From positions 1-12,715 of the forward strand of contig DOFA01000253.1 of the NCBI GenBank assembly GCA_003532195.1: a DNA stretch of 12,715 bases, written 5' to 3'. Origin of the DNA: Clostridiales bacterium. GTDB lineage: Bacteria; Bacillota; Clostridia; Saccharofermentanales; UBA5734. Below the pieces are notes generated by a model, which was not told the origin of the DNA, did not search any database, and saw only the letters and a list, made by a program, of their open reading frames with translations. Every line of letters begins with the position of its first letter. Within the stretch, counting starts at the first letter, position 1. The position numbers and the translations under genes are program-made. Shown piece after piece: positions 1 through 6,015 of the stretch.

Positions 1-2
1 AG

Positions 3-689
3 CTGGCCGGGCTGCTCGGTGTGCGTATCCGCTTGCGCGGTAAACCGACTCCCGGCCAGCTGGCCCAAGCGCTGGAACAGGTCAGGCAGGAACCCTACGG
101 CCTGACGCTGGCTGAGCTTTTGCTGCGTTCCTTAGCCAAAGCCCGCTATTCGCCGGTTGACCTGGGCCATTTCGGGCTGGCGTCGGAACATTATTGTCAT
201 TTTACTTCGCCAATACGCCGCTATCCCGACCTTTTCATCCATCGGGTCATCAAAGCCCATCTACATACACAGGTCAAACGCATCTGGCGGGCAGAATCGG
301 CGAATGCGGCCGAACACAGCTCGCTGATGGAGCGTACGGCCACCCAGGCGGAACGGGACTCGATCGACCAAAAAGCGGCGGAATATCTGAGCCGGCATCT
401 TGGCGAGCATTACGCCGGAGTTATTTCCGGATTCAGCTCCGCCGGCATTTTTGTCCGCCTGGAAAACACTGTCGAGGGTATGGTGCCTTACCGCAGCATG
501 AATGGGTATATCTCTTATGAAGAAGAACGGCTGCGGGCGGTCAACACCGCCAGCGGCCAGACCTGGAACCTGGGCGATGCCGTGAACGTGCAGGTGGCGC
601 GGGCAGACACGGTCCGCCGGCAGATCGATTTTGAACTTCTCGGCCATGCCGGGCAAAAAGCCGGCCGAAAGAAACGGTTTAAACGATAA
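3..689 (+). CDS. rnr: Ribonuclease R, C-terminal part (5' end outside window)
   Basis: This is the 3' part of a 3'-to-5' exoribonuclease of the RNase II/R family, which degrades structured mRNA and rRNA. The reading frame is open from the left edge, so the true start lies upstream; the GTG at 21 is only an internal codon. The visible 228 residues begin in the RNB catalytic domain, which carries the family signature GHFGLAS...HFTSPIRRYPDL...HR.IK around nucleotides 165-270. They continue into one S1 RNA-binding domain (about 385-645, HYAGVISGFSSAGIFVRLEN) and end in a basic tail (GRKKRFKR) typical of RNase R rather than RNase II. The N-terminal cold-shock domains and the catalytic aspartates lie outside the window. 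The stop codon falls inside the convergent HPr-like gene. smpB, a frequent downstream partner of rnr, is absent here. The family assignment is secure. Confidence 0.93.
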   Translation: MAGLLGVRIRLRGKPTPGQLAQALEQVRQEPYGLTLAELLLRSLAKARYSPVDLGHFGLASEHYCHFTSPIRRYPDLFIHRVIKAHLHTQVKRIWRAESANAAEHSSLMERTATQAERDSIDQKAAEYLSRHLGEHYAGVISGFSSAGIFVRLENTVEGMVPYRSMNGYISYEEERLRAVNTASGQTWNLGDAVNVQVARADTVRRQIDFELLGHAGQKAGRKKRFKR

Positions 690-906
690 GATGTTTTAAC
701 TTTTCCTGCAGGTCGGCGCTGTCGTCATTTTGAATCTCGACCGTGATCGGCTTGGTCAGATCCAGGCTGAAAATCCCCATGATCGATTTGGCATCCACAA
801 CATAGCGGCCTGATACCAGATCGACATCATAAGGGAAGTCATTGACGATGCGGACAAACTCCTTGACGTCGTTAATAGATTTCAGATGAACCATAAAATT
901 TCGCAT
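679..906 (-). CDS. HPr-family (Crh-like) protein lacking the phosphocarrier histidine
   Basis: A 75-residue protein with the HPr fold. The C-terminal half carries the clear HPr/Crh signature VDAKSIMGIFSLDL around the regulatory serine (Ser-46 in HPr), followed by the usual TVEI strand and a last helix. The segment that should hold the PTS histidine (GxHARPA in HPr) reads SINDVKEF, with no histidine, so it should not carry phosphate from Enzyme I. Crh of Bacillus likewise lacks this histidine and acts only through its phosphoserine as a CcpA cofactor; whether this protein does so is inference. The ATG at 906 follows AAGGAGTGA (minus strand) at good spacing. A second in-frame ATG four codons in is less well placed. 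It is the only minus-strand gene in the window, and its 3' end overlaps rnr by 11 bases. Confidence 0.85.
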   Translation of the reverse strand: MRNFMVHLKSINDVKEFVRIVNDFPYDVDLVSGRYVVDAKSIMGIFSLDLTKPITVEIQNDDSADLQEKLKHLIV

Positions 907-1032
907 ATCGCGTCACTCCTTGCCGGACACCGGGCTGGCACTTTTTATCAGGAGATAATTGTGCAATAATATCCAATAATATGTCAGCCAAAATGTCAAC
1001 AGGATTATTAGCGAAATAAAGGATTTTCATTT
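907..1032. promoter_or_regulatory. Divergent intergenic region between the HPr-like gene and mtaB
   Basis: This 126-base AT-rich gap must hold the starts of two divergent transcripts. On the minus strand there is a perfect TTGACA (plus-strand 994-999), but no good -10 lies 16-18 bases from it; the TATTAT-like boxes nearby are off-spacing. On the plus strand, TTATCA (945-950) and TAATAT (967-972), 16 bases apart, form a weak match for mtaB. An AAAGGA precedes the mtaB ATG. No terminator is visible. The promoter assignments are tentative. Confidence 0.3.
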
Positions 1033-2394
1033 ATGACGAAGCTTCGCGCAGCTTTTCACACACTGGGCTGCAAAACCAACCATTACGAAACGGATGCCCT
1101 GTGCCGGCAATTTTGCCAGGCTGGTTTTATTCAGGTTTCTTTCGACTCGGAAGCCGATGTATATCTGGTTAATACCTGCACTGTGACCGGTGAAGCCGGG
1201 CGTAAATCGCGCCAGATGCTGCGCCGGGCCCGCCGGAACAATCCGTCGGCGATCGTTGTCGCCTTGGGCTGCCATGCCGAACTCCATGATGTTTCCGACT
1301 GTGCGGATATCGCGGTCGGTACAAACGGGAAAGGCCAGGTGCTGCGGCAGATCCTGGATTTGCTGCACCGCCGCGGTCTGCCCGCCCCGGCGGATCATTT
1401 TTCCGGCCAGGCTGACGGCACAACCGGCGCAACCGGCACAGCCGGCGCAACCAGCCTGGCGGCCTATGAAGAACTGGGGCCTGCAGACCGCCAGAGCGAG
1501 ACCCGCGCTTATATTAAAGTCGAAGACGGCTGCAACAGCTTTTGCGCTTACTGTGTGATCCCGTTCGCCCGCGGCCGCGTGCGCAGCCGTTCCTGCGAAA
1601 ATATCATCGAAGAGGCGGCCGCTCTGGCTTCGGCCGGCTATCGGGAGGTGGTCCTGACCGGTATTCATATTTGTTCATATGGCGCCGAGTACGGACTGCC
1701 CAGCCACGCGGTTATGGAGCTGGCCCAGGAAATGGCTGCCATCCCCGGCATCGAACGTATCCGTCTCGGTTCGCTGGAGCCTCTCTCCCTGACGCCGCGT
1801 TTCATCGAGCTGGCCCGACAAAATCCGAAGCTGCTGCCGCATTTCCATCTTTCACTGCAAAGCGGCAGCGACACGGTCCTGGCCCGCATGAACCGCCGTT
1901 ATCAGACCCGGGAATACCGTGGAATCGTCGGACGGCTGCGCCAAAGCTTTGACCAGCCGGGGCTGACCACGGATGTGATCGTCGGCTTCCCCGGCGAAAC
2001 AGAGACCGAACATCAGGCCAGCCTGGAGTTTTGCCGGGAAATCGGCTTCACCCGGTTGCACGTTTTTCGCTTTTCCAGCCGTTCCGGCACCGCAGCCGCG
2101 AGCATGCCGGATCCGGTCGGCCCGCAGACCATCAACCGGCGCAGCCAGGAAATGCTCGCTTTAGCGGGCCATCTGGCAGCGGCGTTTCATAGCCGGCAGA
2201 TCGGCCGCAGCCAACGGGTGCTTCTGGAAAAGCTGCGCCCGGACGGATATTTCGAAGGTTATACGCCGGAATATGTGCCGATTCTCCTGCCGGCATCGCC
2301 GGGACTGTCGGAAGGCCAGATTGTCTCAGTGACCGGATTGAGGTCGGATGAGAATTTTCTGGTCTGCGGTAATGCAAATGCCAGTCTTTCGTGA
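1033..2394 (+). CDS. mtaB: tRNA t6A37 methylthiotransferase MtaB (radical SAM)
   Basis: The 453-residue protein adds a methylthio group to N6-threonylcarbamoyladenosine at position 37 of ANN-decoding tRNAs, giving ms2t6A. The N-terminal UPF0004 domain supplies three cluster cysteines, Cys13 (HTLGCK), Cys49 (VNTCTVT) and Cys80 (ALGCHAE). The radical SAM core has Cys167, Cys171 and Cys174 in CNSFCAYC, preceded by YIKVEDG as in MtaB/YqeV. A TRAM-like C-terminal segment follows (about residues 385-445). TLGCK and the VEDGCNSFC context favour MtaB over MiaB or RimO. The length is normal for the family. The linker between the first two domains (residues 129-140) is a Gly/Thr/Ala repeat encoded by four 9-bp units. 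The start has AAAGGA nine bases upstream. It is probably the first gene of the run leading to ireB. Confidence 0.95.
   Translation: MTKLRAAFHTLGCKTNHYETDALCRQFCQAGFIQVSFDSEADVYLVNTCTVTGEAGRKSRQMLRRARRNNPSAIVVALGCHAELHDVSDCADIAVGTNGKGQVLRQILDLLHRRGLPAPADHFSGQADGTTGATGTAGATSLAAYEELGPADRQSETRAYIKVEDGCNSFCAYCVIPFARGRVRSRSCENIIEEAAALASAGYREVVLTGIHICSYGAEYGLPSHAVMELAQEMAAIPGIERIRLGSLEPLSLTPRFIELARQNPKLLPHFHLSLQSGSDTVLARMNRRYQTREYRGIVGRLRQSFDQPGLTTDVIVGFPGETETEHQASLEFCREIGFTRLHVFRFSSRSGTAAASMPDPVGPQTINRRSQEMLALAGHLAAAFHSRQIGRSQRVLLEKLRPDGYFEGYTPEYVPILLPASPGLSEGQIVSVTGLRSDENFLVCGNANASLS
1417..1452 (+). repeat. Four 9-bp tandem repeats inside mtaB
   Basis: Four consecutive units, GGCACAACC, GGCGCAACC, GGCACAGCC and GGCGCAACC, encode GTT-GAT-GTA-GAT (residues 129-140). 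They sit in the linker between the UPF0004 and radical SAM domains. The 9-bp unit preserves the frame, so copy-number change would only lengthen or shorten the linker. Confidence 0.85.
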
Positions 2395-2400
2395 TATGAT
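2392..2400 (+). promoter_or_regulatory. Candidate extended -10 promoter before ireB
   Basis: TGATATGAT overlaps the mtaB stop codon. It reads as an extended -10 (TGN plus TATGAT, 5 of 6 to consensus). No convincing -35 lies upstream. If active, transcription would start near 2406, about 33 bases before ireB. Seen as a motif only. Confidence 0.35.
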
Positions 2401-2438
2401 AGTTTTATGAAAGCAGCAGCAACCCTGGAGGTGTTCCT

Positions 2439-2690
2439 ATGGTAGGCAACGAAACCGCCCGTTTTGATCTGGGCGCCGATAACAGCCGCGAGGCTAAGGA
2501 CATCATGAAAGAGGTTCTGACAGCCTTGCGGGAAAAGGGATACAATCCGGTCAATCAGCTGGTTGGATATTTTTTATCTGGCGATCCGACATACATCACC
2601 AATCATAAAGGCGCCCGCGCGATTATCCGCCGCATGGAACGCGATGAGCTCCTGGAGAATATCGTCAAAGAATATATTTCCGGGATCTGA
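2439..2690 (+). CDS. ireB: IreB family regulatory phosphoprotein (YrzL, UPF0297)
   Basis: An 83-residue cytosolic protein with the strongly conserved family core GYNPVNQLVGYFLSGDPTYIT followed by NHKGARAIIRRMERDELL. In Enterococcus faecalis, IreB is a substrate of the Ser/Thr kinase IreK and the phosphatase IreP and negatively modulates intrinsic cephalosporin resistance; in other Bacillota its role is less clear. The N-terminal NETARF matches the phospho-acceptor region, but only the second of the two reported threonines is present (Thr6 here). GGAGG at 2427-2431 sits seven bases before the ATG, so the start is firm. The gene normally precedes ruvX and a DUF1292 gene, and that order is kept here apart from one inserted reductase gene that begins eight bases downstream. 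Confidence 0.93.
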   Translation: MVGNETARFDLGADNSREAKDIMKEVLTALREKGYNPVNQLVGYFLSGDPTYITNHKGARAIIRRMERDELLENIVKEYISGI

Positions 2691-2698
2691 TTTTCCGC

Positions 2699-3715
2699 AT
2701 GGAGCAACGCAAACTGGGCCGATCCGGCCTGACGGTCTCCCGACTTTGTTTCGGCACCTTGACGATGAGCCCCGCACAGGCCGGACTGACAGCGGCGGAT
2801 GGCGGCGGCCTGTTAGCTTATGCCAGCCGCCGGGGGATTAATTTTTGGGATACGGCGGAGATCTATGAAACCTATCCGCATATGCGGGCCGCGCTGCGCC
2901 AGATCAGCCGGCAGCCGGTGATCAGCACCAAAACTTACGCCTACAGCCGCAAGATGGCCGAAGCCAGCCTCGAGCAAGCCCGGCGGGCGCTGGATCTGGA
3001 TGTGATCGACATCTTCCTTCTGCATGAGCAAGAAAGTTTTCTCACCCTGGACGGGCATCGCGAAGCCCTGGCTTATTTGATCGGGCAGCGGGATCTGGGC
3101 AGAATCCGGGCTGTCGGCGTCTCCACGCACGCAGTCGGTGTGGTGCGGGCCATAGCCGAAGCGGCGCAGCCACAGCCACCTCGCGTCCGGCCGGACCATC
3201 CGGCCTGGCAGGATCTGGATCCCGGCATATATCGCGAAACGGACTTGATCCACCCGCTGCTGAATCTGACCGGCATCGGCCTGCTGGACGGCACGGCCGG
3301 CGATATGGTTCAAGCGTGTGAAGACGCACATGCCGCCGGGATTGGCATTTACGGCATGAAAATGCTGGGCGGCGGCCACTTGCTGCAGCGCTTTGATGAA
3401 GCGGCAGCTTTCGCCCTTGGGTTGAGCTGCGCCGACGCCTATGCGGTCGGCATGCAGAGCCAGGATGAAATTGACATGAATATCGCCCTGTTTGACGGGC
3501 AGCCGGTTGCCCCGCATCTTTTAGCTGCAACTCAAGCCAGGAAAAGGCGTCTGGTGATCGGCGACTGGTGCCGCGGCTGCGGCGACTGTGTCCGGCGCTG
3601 CGGCCAGCAGGCGCTGCGCCTGGAGGATGGGCATGCGGTCGTGGATTCAAACCGCTGTGTTTTCTGCGGATACTGCGCGACTGTTTGCCGGGATTTTGTT
3701 ATTAAGGTGGTTTGA
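2699..3715 (+). CDS. Aldo/keto reductase fused to a C-terminal 2x[4Fe-4S] ferredoxin domain
   Basis: A 338-residue predicted oxidoreductase. Residues 1-270 form an aldo/keto reductase barrel starting with the typical RKLGRSGLTVSRLCFGT. The catalytic tetrad appears complete: Asp51 and Tyr56 (WDTAEIY), Lys78 (ISTKTY) and His109 (LLHEQES). Residues 288-334 form a bacterial ferredoxin module with two CxxCxxCxxxC motifs (Cys291/294/297/301 and Cys320/323/326/330), enough for two [4Fe-4S] clusters. The usual proline after each last cysteine is Gly or Arg. Such fusions are common in anaerobes; the substrate cannot be read from sequence. The gene starts eight bases after ireB with only a weak GGGATCTGA site overlapping the ireB stop, which suggests translational coupling, and ends directly against the ruvX ATG. 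It interrupts the usual ireB-ruvX adjacency. Confidence 0.9.
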   Translation: MEQRKLGRSGLTVSRLCFGTLTMSPAQAGLTAADGGGLLAYASRRGINFWDTAEIYETYPHMRAALRQISRQPVISTKTYAYSRKMAEASLEQARRALDLDVIDIFLLHEQESFLTLDGHREALAYLIGQRDLGRIRAVGVSTHAVGVVRAIAEAAQPQPPRVRPDHPAWQDLDPGIYRETDLIHPLLNLTGIGLLDGTAGDMVQACEDAHAAGIGIYGMKMLGGGHLLQRFDEAAAFALGLSCADAYAVGMQSQDEIDMNIALFDGQPVAPHLLAATQARKRRLVIGDWCRGCGDCVRRCGQQALRLEDGHAVVDSNRCVFCGYCATVCRDFVIKVV

Positions 3716-4219
3716 ATGGATAGTTTGGGATCCGGAAAATCCGGCGCGCCCGCGCCCGCGGCAGCTGCAGGCAAATGGCTGGGCATCGACTACGGCGAAG
3801 CCCGTATCGGCATTGCTGTCAGCGATACCCTTGGCATCCTGGCCCGCGGCCTGGAAACCATCAGATGGAACGGCAAAGATATGGCATGGGCGCTGGATCG
3901 CATCACAGCCCTGACCTGGGAGCATGGTATTACCGGCCTGGTGATCGGGATCCCGCGCCGAACCGACGGCAAGCCGGGCAAACCGGGGCAATCCGAGGAT
4001 AAAGCACGGCTGATGGCGGCATTGCTGGCAGAAAAGACCGGGATCGAGCCGATTCTGCGTGACGAACGCTATACCACCGTACTGGCGCATCGAATCATGC
4101 GGGAAACCGGCGTCCGGACCCATCAGCGCCGCGCGGTTGTCGACCAGATCGCCGCGGAAATCCTTCTGCAGGAATATCTGGACAGCTTGCGCCGGGATAA
4201 CCGCCGGGATAATGCCTGA
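3716..4219 (+). CDS. ruvX: RuvX/YqgF family putative Holliday junction resolvase
   Basis: A 167-residue protein with an RNase H-like nuclease fold; the family is implicated in pre-16S rRNA 5' end processing and proposed as a Holliday junction resolvase. Three acidic active-site positions are visible: Asp25 in GIDYGEARIGIAVSD, Glu117 in RDERYTT and Asp143 in VDQIAAEILLQEYLD. The phosphate-contacting loop reads GLVIGIPRRTDG. The ATG abuts the preceding stop (TGAATG) and has AAGGTGG five bases upstream, so the two genes are probably translationally coupled. Compared with typical RuvX, which starts about two residues before the first motif, there is a roughly 20-residue Gly/Ala/Pro/Ser extension, and no better start exists. 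The C-terminus ends with RRDNRRDNA, encoded by a short direct repeat. Confidence 0.92.
   Translation: MDSLGSGKSGAPAPAAAAGKWLGIDYGEARIGIAVSDTLGILARGLETIRWNGKDMAWALDRITALTWEHGITGLVIGIPRRTDGKPGKPGQSEDKARLMAALLAEKTGIEPILRDERYTTVLAHRIMRETGVRTHQRRAVVDQIAAEILLQEYLDSLRRDNRRDNA
4190..4212 (+). repeat. 11-bp direct repeat at the ruvX 3' end
   Basis: CGCCGGGATAA occurs at 4190-4200 and again at 4202-4212, a 12-bp period that encodes RRDN twice. It lies just before the ruvX stop, beyond the conserved domain, and looks like a small in-frame duplication. Confidence 0.75.
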
Positions 4220-4268
4220 CGAATAATCGGAATATGCACAGAAACCATCGCTAGAGCGGATCTTGATA

Positions 4269-4277
4269 TGGTATAAT
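4269..4277 (+). promoter_or_regulatory. Extended -10 promoter for the DUF1292 gene run
   Basis: TGGTATAAT is a perfect extended -10 (TGN plus consensus TATAAT). No clear -35 is present 17-18 bases upstream, as allowed for extended -10 promoters. The predicted start is near 4284, which rules out the ATG at 4263 and leaves the starts at 4311, 4335 or 4341 for the first gene. It lies in the 91-base gap after ruvX (measured to 4311), so a new transcription unit probably begins here. Confidence 0.65.
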
Positions 4278-4340
4278 ATGGAGCAGTCCGCGAGGACAAA
4301 GGAGCTGGCAATGGCCAGCCGGCACAGGAGGATAATGAAA

Positions 4341-4730
4341 ATGCTGAATGATAACGAGAATACCTGCAATTGCGGTCAGGATCCCATGGAAAACAATCAT
4401 GACAGCTGCGGCTGTGATTGCGGTTCCTGCAGCGGCGATGATGAGCAGGGGGAAAGCATCATCACCATGACAGATACGGAAACAGGCGAAGAGTATTCAT
4501 TTTACATCGCCGATGATTTCATTTTTGAGGATGAGCATTACTGTGTGCTGGTTCCGGTAGAGAATGAAAACGACCCTGAAATGGTTATCACGAAAGTCGT
4601 TGCCATGGATGATGGCAGCGAAGGACTGATGAGCCTCGATGACGCTGAATACGACAAGGTGTACGCCGAGTACATGCGCCTCTGCGAGGAAGGCACGGAT
4701 GAAGACGAGGACGACGAAGAAGATCAGTGA
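4341..4730 (+). CDS. DUF1292 (YrzB-like) protein with Cys-rich N-terminus
   Basis: A 129-residue acidic protein of unknown function from the family that follows ireB and ruvX in many Bacillota. The N-terminal 30 or so residues carry cysteine clusters (CNC and CGCDCGSC), which could bind a metal. Then comes the DUF1292 core of short beta strands (ITMTDTETGEEYSFYIADDF, then HYCVLVPVEN), an alpha-helical end (DDAEYDKVYAEYMRLCEEG) and a tail made almost wholly of Asp and Glu. I place the start at 4341 because AGGAGG (4326-4331) is nine bases upstream; the in-frame ATG at 4335 is only three bases from it. ATG 4311 also has a fair AAAGGAG six bases upstream, so an N-terminus ten residues longer is possible. 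The next gene overlaps its last 32 bases. Confidence 0.82.
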   Translation: MLNDNENTCNCGQDPMENNHDSCGCDCGSCSGDDEQGESIITMTDTETGEEYSFYIADDFIFEDEHYCVLVPVENENDPEMVITKVVAMDDGSEGLMSLDDAEYDKVYAEYMRLCEEGTDEDEDDEEDQ

Positions 4731-5040
4731 TCCCGCGCACGCCGTTCGCGACGACCGGGCTTCACAGGAAAATGTGCTGGCGGTTTTGACCGATATCGAT
4801 AATGGGCATGAGTACTACATGTCCATTATCGATTCTTTTCAGTTCAAAAACCGCGAGTACGTCGTCATGTTCAACTATGAGCCGGACGACGGCAACCACG
4901 CCGAACCCGAAATCATCATTCTGCGTTCCGAGCGCCATACCGACGGCGAACAGTATTTCCTGTCGATTAAGAACCGGCAGGAGCTGGATGCGGCTTTTGA
5001 CCAGTTTTTCCGGCGTTTTGAGCATGCCGGCAGAGCATAG
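4699..5040 (+). CDS. Second DUF1292 protein
   Basis: A 113-residue hypothetical protein. After a charged, probably flexible N-terminus of about 25 residues, it repeats the DUF1292 pattern of the preceding gene: VLTDIDNGHEYYMSIIDSF, then REYVVMFNYEPDDG, a strand EIIILRSER and a closing helix. It is thus probably an old tandem duplicate, though it lacks both the N-terminal cysteines and the acidic tail. The start at 4699 has GAGGAAGG five bases upstream and lies 32 bases inside the previous gene, which indicates translational coupling. A GTG at 4774 is an alternative that would give only the core domain; its site is too close to serve well. Function unknown. Confidence 0.75.
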   Translation: MKTRTTKKISDPAHAVRDDRASQENVLAVLTDIDNGHEYYMSIIDSFQFKNREYVVMFNYEPDDGNHAEPEIIILRSERHTDGEQYFLSIKNRQELDAAFDQFFRRFEHAGRA

Positions 5041-5083
5041 CGGCGCATTAAGGATGAAGGATATGCCTGATGAAGGATGTACG

Positions 5084-5983
5084 ATGTTTTCTGCCCTGGA
5101 CGGCCCCTTGTATAACCGTCTGCACCAGCTGACCCGGACTGAGATATCCGATTCCTGCCTGAACAGCCGGGTCGCCTGGAATGCCGGCTTCAATTATAGG
5201 AAGGTTCTGCTCGAAGGCAGCCTGTGCCTGATCAGCGATGGCGGTGTATTCACCACCCCGCATCTAACCTGGCCGATAGGGGAATTGGACAGGGATGGCC
5301 TGAAAAGAATTGTTGACACGCTGTGGCCGGTTTTTGCTGCCCGTCAATGGCCATTCCGCCTGATGTATATTGACGAGGACAATCTGGACCTGGTCCGGGA
5401 CATGCCCGGTTATCGGGCCAAATTGGCCTATGATCCTGATTTTGACGATTATCTGTATGATGCGGAAGAACTGCGCCAGCTGTCCGGGAAATCCCTGCAC
5501 GGCAAGCGCAATTATCTGAACCGGTTTTGCCGGATCTATCCCGGGTTTGAGTATCGGCCGATCGTCCGTGAGGACAGGGAGGAAGCCTTGTTTCTGGTCA
5601 AATCCTGGTGTGATGAAAAAGGGCTCGACTGCCTGAATTTTTGCATCAGCGACTATCGGGCGATCCGGCAGGTTTTTGATGACTTTGCCAGCCTGGATCT
5701 GCGGGGCGGTTCCATCCGCATCGGCGGCAAAATGACGGCTTTTGCCTTGGGGTCCCTGATGAACGCCGATACCGCAGTGATTCATTTTGAAAAAGCGGAT
5801 GCGAAATATGACGGAGTGTATGCGGCGATCAATAAATTTGTTTTAGATTATGCTTTCCCGGAAGCCCGCATGGTCAACCGGGAAGAGGACATGGGGCTGA
5901 GAAACTTGCGCAAAGCCAAGGAGTCGTACAGTCCGATCCGCATGATCCATAAATATGAGGCCTGGCTGCAAAAGACAGATTGA
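5084..5983 (+). CDS. DUF2156 (GNAT-fold) domain protein
   Basis: A roughly 299-residue protein resembling the DUF2156 family, whose fold is related to the C-terminal domain of phosphatidylglycerol lysyltransferases (aminoacyl-tRNA-dependent, GNAT-like). Recognisable parts are the N-terminal WNAGFNYRKVLLEGSLCLIS, the central LSGKSLHGKRNYLNRFCR, and the C-terminal MVNREEDMGLRNLRKAKESY with a closing SPIRMIHKYEA. There are no membrane helices, so it is probably cytosolic and not a full MprF. The biochemical role of stand-alone members is not established. Three in-frame ATGs (5054, 5063, 5084) compete. I chose 5084 because GAAGGA lies six bases upstream and the protein then begins just before the conserved region; 5063 with AAGGA at eight bases is nearly as good. 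The next gene starts 32 bases after the stop. Confidence 0.82.
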   Translation: MFSALDGPLYNRLHQLTRTEISDSCLNSRVAWNAGFNYRKVLLEGSLCLISDGGVFTTPHLTWPIGELDRDGLKRIVDTLWPVFAARQWPFRLMYIDEDNLDLVRDMPGYRAKLAYDPDFDDYLYDAEELRQLSGKSLHGKRNYLNRFCRIYPGFEYRPIVREDREEALFLVKSWCDEKGLDCLNFCISDYRAIRQVFDDFASLDLRGGSIRIGGKMTAFALGSLMNADTAVIHFEKADAKYDGVYAAINKFVLDYAFPEARMVNREEDMGLRNLRKAKESYSPIRMIHKYEAWLQKTD

Positions 5984-6015
5984 GCTTGCCGCCAGCGCCG
6001 GAAACAGGAGATGAA

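Noticed and set aside
1417..1452. Short tandem repeat considered as a CRISPR or integration feature
   Set aside because: The units are contiguous, 9 bp long and in frame in a coding gene, with no spacers.
1027..1668. A long minus-strand open frame (213 codons) opposite mtaB
   Set aside because: The plus strand encodes a clear MtaB with all cluster cysteines. The reverse frame has no ribosome site and only repeats of biased composition.
3042..3650. Minus-strand open frames opposite the aldo/keto reductase gene
   Set aside because: They are high-GC shadow frames rich in Arg, Pro and Ala, with no recognisable domain, against an intact plus-strand enzyme.
4263..4310. Upstream ATG at 4263 as start of the first DUF1292 protein
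   Set aside because: It lies upstream of, and overlaps, the extended -10 box (TATAAT at 4272-4277), so the transcript would begin after it. It also has no ribosome site.
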